6,440 nucleotides of DNA from Armatimonadota bacterium. GTDB taxonomy: Bacteria; Armatimonadota; Zipacnadia; Zipacnadales; FEN-943. This document shows, one piece after another, positions 1 to 5,138 of this stretch (positions are counted from its first letter, which is position 1; the number at the start of each line of letters is the position of its first letter). A program made the translations under genes and the position numbers. The stretch spans positions 1-6,440 of the forward strand of contig JANZZA010000248.1 in the NCBI GenBank assembly GCA_026419655.1. The letters are read 5' to 3'. The notes beneath the pieces are model-generated. The model saw only the letters and a list, made by a program, of their open reading frames with translations, had not been told where the DNA came from and did no database searches.

Positions 1-572
1 AGGTCAGCGGTCTGGAAAACGTGCCCCGCGAGGGCGGAGCCATCATAGCCCCCAACCACAACAGTCCCCTGGACCCGCCTTATGTTGGCGCAGCCCTGCC
101 GCGGCCCACGTATTTCATGGCCAAACGAGAACTCTTCGAGGTGCCCATTTTCGGCTGGCTCATCTACAACGTATTCGCCTACCCCGTCGAGCGCGGCACC
201 CCAGACCGTTTTGCCATACGCAAGGCCATAGAGCTGGTATCCGCTGGCCATCTCGTGCTCATATTCCCGGAGGGTACTCGTAGCCCTGACGGCACCATCC
301 AGGAAGGAGAACTAGGCCCGGCCATGGTGGCCGCCAGAGCTGGCGTGCCAATTATCCCCTGTGCCGTATCGGGCACCAGGCGGATATTGCCCCCGGGGGC
401 CAAGTGGCCCCGTCGCGCCCGCACCTACGTGGCCTTTGGCGAGCCCGTCTACGTCGAAGCTCATGGTCGCGACCGCGTCACGCGCGCCGTGCTGGAAGCC
501 GCCACCCACGAGTTGATGCAACGTCTTCGGGTCCTCCATGCTCAACTGGAAGCAAAGCGGCAGGAGAGCTGA
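1..572 (+). CDS. plsC: 1-acyl-sn-glycerol-3-phosphate acyltransferase (PlsC/LPLAT family), 5'-truncated by window edge
   Basis: Transfers a fatty acyl group to the sn-2 position of lysophosphatidic acid, giving phosphatidic acid for membrane phospholipid synthesis at the inner face of the membrane (family knowledge). The reading frame is open from base 3, so the GTG at 21 is probably internal: the upstream codons read VSGLEN, which fits the usual family sequence just before the first motif, and roughly 20-50 residues are missing. Visible motifs in order: the catalytic H(X4)D box NHNSPLD (His at 57-59, Asp at 72-74); MAKRELF and YPVERG, the acceptor-binding region; FPEGTRSPDG (from about 264), the glycerophosphate-binding motif; and GVPIIPCAVSGT, the fourth block. 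The end is basic and normal for the family. It converges on the minus-strand membrane protein gene, 46 bp away. The acyl donor (acyl-ACP or acyl-CoA) cannot be told. Family assignment is very secure; plsC is the generic name. Confidence 0.93.
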   Translation, partial: VSGLENVPREGGAIIAPNHNSPLDPPYVGAALPRPTYFMAKRELFEVPIFGWLIYNVFAYPVERGTPDRFAIRKAIELVSAGHLVLIFPEGTRSPDGTIQEGELGPAMVAARAGVPIIPCAVSGTRRILPPGAKWPRRARTYVAFGEPVYVEAHGRDRVTRAVLEAATHELMQRLRVLHAQLEAKRQES

Positions 573-599
573 GGAAAGCTGCCGACAGGCGTCTCGCCG

Positions 600-630
600 T
601 GGAGTTGGTGTGTCAACCTCACCGACTCCA
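600..630. terminator. Hairpin between convergent genes, candidate bidirectional terminator without a U-tract
   Basis: Bases 600-610 (TGGAGTTGGTG) pair with 620-630 (CACCGACTCCA): 11 pairs including one G-U, with a 9-nt loop. It lies 28 bp after the plsC stop and covers the stop codon of the membrane protein gene (619-621). No T-run follows on either strand, so classical intrinsic termination is not clearly supported. It could act as a 3'-end stabilising hairpin or a weak terminator for both genes. Confidence 0.4.
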
Positions 631-1293
631 TCTCCAGCCCGGCTTGCCGAAGATTACCCCGCAGGCTGCTACCGCCACCGCGCAGCCAGCAAACCATACG
701 ACCAGCGTCGGCCCGGCAAACATAAGCAAGCCGCGCAGCCCCGGCAACCTGCCGAAGAGCACCCACGGCAGACGTTGCCTCATGGAGACCACCAAAGCCA
801 GGGCGAGCAGGTAGGTTGCCGCGATCAGAATGCCTTCCCAGCGATAGATTGCCGAAGGCCTCCCGCTTAGCTGAAGACCTGCGGGCACTCGCCCGGCAAA
901 AGCTACCCTGAGTGCATTGCGCAGGACGCTTCCCTCAGCGCCCTGACACCTAATGACCGCCTTCCAGTCTTCGTACTCGCGGAACCAGCGGTAACATGAG
1001 GCCGCGGTCCAGCACGTGCTAGCCGCAATAAGACCCAGGGAAAGTAAGAGCACATGAGCGATAACTATGAGGCCAGCGAGCTGCCGACTGGGCTCAATAT
1101 CCGCCAGGGCCGCGGTCAGCCTGGTGCCAGCGGTCGCCAGGAACCACACTATCGCTGCCGCTGCATAGAAATGCCCAAACCATGCAAAACATCGGAGCCG
1201 GGTGGCCGCGTGGAGGCGGCGATTTACCACAGCCGCCCATATCCACAGCGCCTGAAACGCCGCTACTGCTGAGACAAAGGCCACAGGCTTCAT
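619..1293 (-). CDS. Hypothetical polytopic membrane protein, about five transmembrane segments
   Basis: I do not recognise this protein. From the ATG at 1293 it is 224 residues. Hydrophobic stretches long enough to span the membrane begin almost at the N-terminus (VAFVSAVAAFQALWIWAAVV), then near residues 38-58, 72-94, 152-170 and 188-215. A more polar, Arg/Tyr/Trp-rich segment lies between the third and fourth (around residues 95-150, with CYRWFREYEDW), and the tail is short and basic (KPGWRWSR). A TTG at 1326 would add 11 residues (LRGQFWNSHL between the two starts) and has a weak AGGGAAG upstream; the ATG has no clear Shine-Dalgarno, so the start is uncertain. Consistent hydrophobic periodicity makes this frame far more gene-like than the opposite-strand frames. 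It stands alone, convergent with plsC and upstream of nothing obviously related. Function unknown; an inner-membrane location is inferred. Confidence 0.6.
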   Translation of the reverse strand: MKPVAFVSAVAAFQALWIWAAVVNRRLHAATRLRCFAWFGHFYAAAAIVWFLATAGTRLTAALADIEPSRQLAGLIVIAHVLLLSLGLIAASTCWTAASCYRWFREYEDWKAVIRCQGAEGSVLRNALRVAFAGRVPAGLQLSGRPSAIYRWEGILIAATYLLALALVVSMRQRLPWVLFGRLPGLRGLLMFAGPTLVVWFAGCAVAVAACGVIFGKPGWRWSR

Positions 1294-1419
1294 AAGATGA
1301 CTGTTCCAAAACTGACCCCTAAGCAAGCTGACTTCCCTGGCGACTACAACCCTGGGGGCAGCAAGGACAAGGCCTTGTGCGCCCTCAGCCTGACAAAGGC
1401 GTTCTGCGGCAGTCTCATA

Positions 1420-1541
1420 GGAGACCGTTGCAAAAGTTGCCCTCCCGCCCCCGACACAATCGCAGCTAAAAGATCGAGTTCACGGCGTTGTTCGCTTTCT
1501 TTACCCTGGACAAGCTCACACCGGCTCTTGCAACACTCTCC
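1420..1541. mobile_element. Degenerate MITE-like element (copy A), ~122 bp
   Basis: The left end GGAGACCGTTGCAAAAG (1420-1436) is an imperfect inverted repeat of the right end CTCTTGCAACACTCTCC (1525-1541): GGAGA, GTTGCAA and AG match. The first 32 bases from 1421 match the left end of the element at 3062 with about six differences, nearly all transitions. That shared end, together with the near-equal length, marks it as an older member of the same family. CATA occurs at 1416-1419 and again at 1541-1544, too short to be counted as a target duplication. It contains no coding capacity. Confidence 0.5.
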
Positions 1542-1571
1542 ATAAGAAATACTTTCGGCCCTGGAAATGGC

Positions 1572-1587
1572 GCCCGCCCAAGCAGGC
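1572..1587 (-). terminator. Hairpin just downstream of the aldolase gene
   Basis: On the minus strand GCCTGC pairs with GCGGGC (one G-U) around a TTGG loop, starting 10 nt after the aldolase stop. CCTGG/CCAGG (1560-1564 and 1587-1591) could extend it after an internal loop. No uninterrupted U-tract follows directly, so this is only a weak terminator candidate. Confidence 0.3.
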
Positions 1588-1597
1588 CAGGACAACC

Positions 1598-2371
1598 TTA
1601 GCTGCACCGAAGCTCAGACAGGGCTTCACGACTCGCCCGCTCGATAAGCGCAAGCTCGGTGCTGTACGCCAGGAAGCGTGCGCCTCGGTCCAGCCATTTG
1701 CGGGCGCCTGCAACATCGAAGACGTGCATGCCGGGCGCCACGCCGTGCTCCCTGGCCGTCTCGAAAATCGCATCCATTGCCGCCACGACGTCAGGATGGT
1801 CAAGCTCGCCGGGCCGGCCCAGGCTCAGGGAGAGGTCATACGGCCCGATGAAGAGTGCGTCCACCCCTCTCACCGAGAGGATTTTGTGGCGGTTTTCCAG
1901 GCCCTGGCGGGTCTCTATCTGGACTGCCAGCAGGAGGTTCTCGTTAGCCCAGCGGACAAGCTCACCCGCGTCAGGTCGCTCGTAGTCTGTGTGAGGGCCA
2001 GTGCCAGCCAGGCCCCGCACGCCCTCGGGTGGGTATTTGATGGCGCGGACTATGGCGGCGGTCTCGTCGGCAGTCTCGACGCGCGGGACCAATATTCCAG
2101 CGGCGCCAAGGTCAAGATAGCGGGTTAGCCACTGGCCCTCGAAGGCCGGCGCACGCACGACTATCGGCAGACCAACGTCACGCCCGGCCCGGCACATCCA
2201 GGCCACCGTCTCCACGCCCGCCATGTTGTGCTCAGTGTCAATGATGACGAAATCGTAGCCGGCGTTCTTGGCTATGCGACAGGCTGCCGGCGTCAACATC
2301 TCACAATACATAATGCCAAAGCACGTCTCGCCGGCCTTCAGGCGACCTTTCAGCGATAACTTATCGAACAT
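1598..2371 (-). CDS. HpcH/HpaI-family class II aldolase (2-oxo-acid aldolase)
   Basis: The family performs metal-dependent, retro-aldol cleavage of 2-keto-4-hydroxy acids to pyruvate (or a related 2-oxo acid) plus an aldehyde; known members include HpaI, GarL, RhmA and YfaU (family knowledge). The protein is 257 residues, a normal length, and forms a TIM barrel in the cytoplasm. Visible signatures: IIDTEHN with the catalytic-type His48; VVRAP with Arg73; GAAGILVPRVETADE (89-103); YPPEGVRG (113-120); QIET with the metal ligand Glu153; and VDALFIGPYDLSLSLG with metal ligand Asp179. All key residues are intact. The ATG at 2371 is preceded by AAGGGGGA (minus strand) with a 6-nt gap, which fixes the start. 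It stands alone with no aromatic-degradation or sugar-acid genes nearby, so the substrate is unknown and I give no symbol. The start codon faces a long spacer that would hold its promoter. Confidence 0.93.
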   Translation of the reverse strand: MFDKLSLKGRLKAGETCFGIMYCEMLTPAACRIAKNAGYDFVIIDTEHNMAGVETVAWMCRAGRDVGLPIVVRAPAFEGQWLTRYLDLGAAGILVPRVETADETAAIVRAIKYPPEGVRGLAGTGPHTDYERPDAGELVRWANENLLLAVQIETRQGLENRHKILSVRGVDALFIGPYDLSLSLGRPGELDHPDVVAAMDAIFETAREHGVAPGMHVFDVAGARKWLDRGARFLAYSTELALIERASREALSELRCS

Positions 2372-2377
2372 CTTCTG

Positions 2378-2385
2378 TCCCCCTT
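2378..2385 (-). promoter_or_regulatory. Ribosome binding site of the aldolase gene
   Basis: The minus strand reads AAGGGGGA six bases before the ATG at 2371. It supports that start codon. Confidence 0.65.
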
Positions 2386-2495
2386 GGGCGCATTGGCAGG
2401 CTGCGTTCGCTTGGCCCCGAGAAATCTCCTTTGTCCCCTCGCATGCACCTGGAAAACGTCACTAAACATTCTCTCCGCGGGAAAGCCTTTGGAGG

Positions 2496-2509
2496 CTGTT
2501 GCATAACAG
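2496..2509. repeat. Short interrupted palindrome CTGTTGCATAACAG upstream of the aldolase gene
   Basis: Arms CTGTT and AACAG flank a 4-bp centre, about 125 bp upstream of the aldolase start. It could be an operator. Alternatively, with GGAG before it, it could be a decayed end of the local repeat family, whose core is CTGTTGCAAAA. The sequence does not decide between these. Confidence 0.3.
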
Positions 2510-3063
2510 GCATTTTTCGCTATGGGATTGGCATGGCACGGCTAGGAGAGTGGCCAGGGATTAATTCGGATACAGTAGCTGCCGACAGTACAGTGGCTTT
2601 CTGATGTGTTCTTCCCTCTGGTTTTGTCAACCTTCCCCGACTCAGGGGAGTATTCGCTCTTCTAAGTAAAATATTGCAAAACTCTCCAGGATTATAGCAT
2701 GCGGTGAGTTGTCAAGAGTTGCCGGGAGAGAAAGGGATTCCCTCGACAGACCCGGCGTGCTAGACCAGGTAAGGGGACAAGCAGTAGCCAGTGCCTGGAG
2801 GGGCGGGGACCCTGCGAGGCAAGCGAGACGAGCAGTTGACTTCTGGCGGTCTTGCTTATGCCCGTGTTCCCCAGGACCATCCCTTGGCCCTGATTGAATA
2901 GGCTGGGCATTTCGGTTTCGCGGACCAGATTGTGACAGAGACCTGTCCCAGGGCGGGCTAGCGCAGCCACGACCTGTCTGCTTCCGGGGGTGCGTGTACC
3001 TGTCCCCGGGCCGGAACGCCTCACCGGCTGCTGCGCAGGCCGGCCTGGGTATGACCCGGAGGA

Positions 3064-3179
3064 GACTGTTGCAAAAGTCGCTTTCCGGCCTCCCGGGCGT
3101 GTTTATAGGTCCAAGGTCGGGCCGCTCAGTTGTACAGCTCCTTCGCTTCAGGCCGGCTAACTCAGGTTTTGCAACAGTC
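3064..3179. mobile_element. MITE-like element (copy B), 116 bp, 13-bp perfect terminal inverted repeats
   Basis: GACTGTTGCAAAA (3064-3076) is exactly reverse-complementary to TTTTGCAACAGTC (3167-3179). The 7-bp direct repeat CCGGAGG sits at 3056-3062 on the left and 3181-3187 on the right, each one base from the terminal repeat, as expected for a target-site duplication with one unpaired terminal base per side. The interior is non-coding. The end core resembles the terminal repeats of IS6-family elements (IS26 ends in CTGTTGCAAA), but other DDE families have similar ends, so the parent is not identified. No transposase is present in the window. Confidence 0.7.
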
Positions 3180-3219
3180 ACCGGAGGTACTGTCTCGGAT
3201 GCTGTTTTTTAGTTTATTT

Positions 3220-3341
3220 GTGACTGCTGAAAAACTGGACACAGCCGAAATTCTCTCCCACGATTTGCACAACTCTGCCCGGCGAAGATTGCACTGATCA
3301 GAGCCGGCAAGACTGGCAGATGTCGGTTTTTCAGCAGTCAC
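3220..3341. mobile_element. MITE-like element (copy C), 122 bp, 16-bp perfect terminal inverted repeats with 8-bp target duplication
   Basis: GTGACTGCTGAAAAAC (3220-3235) is a perfect inverted repeat of GTTTTTCAGCAGTCAC (3326-3341). GTTTATTT flanks it exactly on both sides (3212-3219 and 3342-3349); the match runs to nine bases if the next G is counted. These are the hallmarks of an intact, probably recent insertion of a non-autonomous element. The ends share GACTG(C/T)TG(A/C)AAAA with copy B, 40 bp to the left, but the interiors differ. It lies about 100 bp upstream of the serS promoter candidate and carries no reading frame of note. Confidence 0.82.
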
Positions 3342-3442
3342 GTTTATTTGGCAAATTGGTCGGACCGGCCGTGCGAGGCCTGCGTGAGCGATAGGTTGGC
3401 TGCGAGATGGTTTGTAGGCCTGCACTCTTACGCCGACTCGGG

Positions 3443-3471
3443 TTGTGACTACCGCAAGCCGATGTAATAAT
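3443..3471 (+). promoter_or_regulatory. Candidate sigma-70 promoter for serS
   Basis: TTGTGA (3443-3448, four of six to consensus) is followed after 17 bp by AATAAT (3466-3471, five of six). The TGT immediately before the hexamer makes an extended -10. Transcription would start near 3478, giving a leader of about 60 nt. It lies downstream of the MITE-like elements, so they need not have separated serS from its promoter. Confidence 0.45.
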
Positions 3472-3526
3472 GAGACCGCGGCGTTTTTGCTGGCTGTGAC
3501 TGCACCCTGTGGGGAGCCGTGCTCCT

Positions 3527-3531
3527 GGAGG
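3527..3531 (+). promoter_or_regulatory. Ribosome binding site of serS
   Basis: GGAGG lies seven bases before the ATG at 3539. It selects that codon over the in-frame GTG at 3509, which would add ten residues not expected in the family. Confidence 0.85.
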
Positions 3532-3538
3532 AATCCAG

Positions 3539-4825
3539 ATGTTGGACCGGCGATTGCTTCGCGACAACCCGGAAATCCTTAGGCAGGCCCTTGCTAACCG
3601 GGGCTATCAGTTTGACCTGGATGCCCTCATTGCGCTGGACGAGGAACGGCGGAGCTGCATAGAACGAGCCCAGGCCCTTCGCGAGCGGCGCAATGCGCTT
3701 TCCGAGGAGGTTGGGCGAATAATCCGCGAGGGCGGCGACCCGGAGCCAACTAAGGCCGAGGTGGCCAAGCTGAAGGCAGACCTGGACCTGCTGGAAGAGA
3801 AGGAGCGCGAGCTTGAGGCCGAGTTTGAGCGGCGCTGGGCGGAAGTGCCAAATGTGCCAAAGCCCGAGGTCCCCATCGGTGCGGGGCCCGAAGACAACGT
3901 TATCATTCACGAGCGCGGCGAGAAGCGCGCTTTTGATTTCGAGCCGCAGCCTCATTGGGAAATAGCCACGCGGCTTGGAATAATTGAATGGGACCGGGCT
4001 GCGAGGATGAGCGCTGCTCGCTTTGTCGTGAACCTTGGTCCTGGTGCGGCCCTGGAACGTGCTCTCATAAACTTCATGCTCGACACCCACACCCGTAAGC
4101 ACGGCTACATTGAGGTCTTTCCACCGTTCCTTGCCTGCCGGCGCTCGATGTTTGGCTGCGGGATGCTGCCGAAATTCGAAGAAGACATGTTTAAGACCGC
4201 CGAGGGCCTGTATCTGATCCCGACCGGCGAGGTGCCCCTGACCAACATGCACCAGGACGAGATTCTCAAAGCCGAAGACTTGCCGCGGTGCTACACTACC
4301 TACACGGCATGTTTTCGGGCTGAAGCAGGGGCTGCTGGCCAGGAAAGTCGTGGTCTCATCCGACTCCACCAGTTCCACAAGGTAGAGCTGATGAAATTCA
4401 CCACGCCTGACCAGGCCGACGCAGAGCTTGAGAAGCTCACGGCCAACGCCGAGGCCATCCTGGACGCTTTGGGGCTTCCCTACCGGCGGGTCTTGTTGTG
4501 CACTGGCGACCTGGGCTTCTCTTCTTGCCGCACTTATGACCTCGAGGCGTGGATGCCCGGCATGGGCAAGTGGCTTGAGGTAAGCTCCTGCAGCCAGTTT
4601 GGCGACTTTCAGGCCCGGCGCGTGAATACTCGCTATCGCACGGAGCCGAAAGCCAAGCCCATTTTTGTCCACACCATGAATGGCTCAGGCCTGGCCTGTG
4701 GGCGTACTCTTGCAGCCATCTTGGAGAACTACCAGAACGCCGACGGGACGGTGACCATACCTGAGGTGCTGCGGCCGTACATGGGTGGAGAGGCTGTAAT
4801 ATATCCGCCGAGCGTGAGAGACTGA
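3539..4825 (+). CDS. serS: Seryl-tRNA synthetase
   Basis: Class II synthetase that activates serine with ATP and charges tRNA-Ser (and tRNA-Sec where present) in the cytoplasm. The protein is 428 residues, the normal bacterial length, and starts MLDRRLLRDNPE, typical of the family. Residues 27-100 are charged and heptad-like, matching the antiparallel coiled-coil arm that grips the long variable arm of tRNA-Ser. The catalytic core follows: motif 1 region with RFVVNLGPGAALERALINF; the serine-binding loop TGE (229-231); motif 2 FRAEAGAAGQESRGLIRLHQ (259-278); YDLEAWMPG and EVSSCSQFGDFQARR (333-361); and motif 3 NGSGLACGRTLAAILENYQ (381-399). All catalytic signatures are intact. Small departures are TGE where TAE or TSE is commoner and GCGMLPK where GTGQLPK is usual. 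It has its own promoter candidate and stands upstream of tRNA-Pro without being linked to it in function beyond translation. Confidence 0.98.
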   Translation: MLDRRLLRDNPEILRQALANRGYQFDLDALIALDEERRSCIERAQALRERRNALSEEVGRIIREGGDPEPTKAEVAKLKADLDLLEEKERELEAEFERRWAEVPNVPKPEVPIGAGPEDNVIIHERGEKRAFDFEPQPHWEIATRLGIIEWDRAARMSAARFVVNLGPGAALERALINFMLDTHTRKHGYIEVFPPFLACRRSMFGCGMLPKFEEDMFKTAEGLYLIPTGEVPLTNMHQDEILKAEDLPRCYTTYTACFRAEAGAAGQESRGLIRLHQFHKVELMKFTTPDQADAELEKLTANAEAILDALGLPYRRVLLCTGDLGFSSCRTYDLEAWMPGMGKWLEVSSCSQFGDFQARRVNTRYRTEPKAKPIFVHTMNGSGLACGRTLAAILENYQNADGTVTIPEVLRPYMGGEAVIYPPSVRD

Positions 4826-4847
4826 CAATAGCTGGTCGGTGCCGCCG

Positions 4848-4861
4848 CCTTTTGCAACACC
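4848..4861. repeat. Solo repeat-end sequence after serS
   Basis: The reverse complement of this site reads GGTGTTGCAAAAGG, sharing GTTGCAAAA with the ends of the MITE-like elements. No partner end is found at the expected ~120-bp distance (one side would lie inside serS), so it may be a solo remnant or chance. Confidence 0.25.
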
Positions 4862-4909
4862 GGCGTTGCCTTTCCTCTAGGCCGTGGCGGCTTACCTCTC
4901 GCCGAGGGG

Positions 4910-4935
4910 TCTTCGCGGGAAGGGCGACGCGAAGA
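4910..4935 (+). terminator. Perfect 8-bp hairpin between serS and tRNA-Pro
   Basis: TCTTCGCG (4910-4917) pairs with CGCGAAGA (4928-4935) around a 10-nt loop. A smaller hairpin, CCTC/GAGG (4895-4907), immediately precedes it. No U-tract follows, so it may be a 3'-end hairpin of the serS transcript rather than an intrinsic terminator. Confidence 0.4.
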
Positions 4936-4965
4936 AGTGAGCCTAAGCCCCCTATGGTTCTTTGC

Positions 4966-4994
4966 TTGACGGCTGATGACTGCTGTGGTATTCA
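4966..4994 (+). promoter_or_regulatory. Candidate promoter of tRNA-Pro
   Basis: TTGACG (4966-4971, five of six to consensus) is followed after 17 bp by TATTCA (4989-4994, weaker), with TGG directly before it forming an extended -10. Transcription would begin around 5001-5002, leaving a tRNA leader of only three or four bases. Confidence 0.45.
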
Positions 4995-5004
4995 TGGCGG
5001 CGGT

Positions 5005-5080
5005 CGGGGCGTGGCGCAGCGGCTAGCGCGCGCGGTTCGGGACCGCGAGGTCGGCAGTTCAAATCTGCCCGCCCCGACCA
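5005..5080 (+). tRNA. tRNA-Pro, anticodon CGG
   Basis: A complete 76-nt cloverleaf with encoded CCA. Acceptor stem CGGGGCG (5005-5011) pairs with CGCCCCG (5070-5076); the discriminator is A5077 and CCA is 5078-5080. The D stem is GCGC/GCGC (5014-5017, 5026-5029). Anticodon stem CGCGG/CCGCG (5031-5035, 5043-5047) encloses loop TTCGGGA, with anticodon CGG at 5038-5040, reading CCG codons. The T arm is GGCAG/CTGCC with loop TTCAAAT (5053-5069). The C1-G72 pair and A73 are the known bacterial tRNA-Pro identity pattern. The GGT before it (5002-5004) is complementary to A73-C-C, extending the acceptor helix to ten pairs in the precursor. Four T residues follow the CCA directly. The M20 hydrolase gene starts 58 bp downstream and may be read from the same transcript. 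Confidence 0.96.
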
Positions 5081-5138
5081 TTTTGTTGCACACCTAGGCT
5101 CCGCTCCGAGCACCGATGGCATCTGGCGGCTTACCCTA

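Larger units (their letters stand above)
1294..1597. other. Gene-free spacer with a repeat remnant
   Basis: This stretch lies between the membrane protein start and the aldolase stop. Short frames here have no recognisable protein features. It holds the degenerate inverted-repeat element at 1420-1541 and a hairpin just past the aldolase stop (1572-1587). I see no clear promoter for the membrane protein gene. Confidence 0.6.
2372..3538. other. 1.17-kb gene-free region between divergent aldolase and serS genes
   Basis: No reading frame here resembles a protein: the longest, on the minus strand, is Pro/Ser/Arg-rich with no motif and starts inside a repeat end. The region holds a CTGTT/AACAG inverted repeat (2496-2509), two MITE-like elements (3064-3179, 3220-3341), the serS promoter candidate and the serS ribosome binding site. 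Between about 2700 and 3050 I see only scattered short pairings, such as CCGGGG (2984-2989) with CCCCGG (3004-3009). I found no T-box consensus ahead of serS. The lack of coding content probably reflects repeated insertion and decay. Confidence 0.65.

Noticed and set aside
404..870. Overlapping plus-strand frames across the plsC end and opposite the membrane protein gene
   Set aside because: Low-complexity Arg/Ser/Pro composition; they compete with plsC and with a frame of clear membrane-protein character.
2941..3009. ACCTGTCCC/ACCTGTC repeats near 2941, 2972 and 2998
   Set aside because: Only 7-9 bp shared at irregular spacing in GC-rich DNA; not distinguishable from chance.
2642..3181. 179-codon minus-strand frame in the long spacer
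   Set aside because: It is Pro/Ser/Arg-rich without motifs, and its ATG lies at the end of the 3064-3179 element, running through its non-coding interior.
3343..3538. T-box leader upstream of serS
   Set aside because: serS genes often have one in Firmicutes, but no T-box consensus followed by a terminator is visible. CCGCGGC then TTTTT (3477-3487) forms only a four-pair stem.
3449..4672. Long open frame antisense to serS
   Set aside because: It lies almost wholly opposite a secure serS, has no family motifs and an odd composition. Long antisense frames are common in high-GC genes.
4852..5097. 81-codon plus-strand frame across the serS-tRNA spacer
   Set aside because: It runs straight through tRNA-Pro and has no motif.
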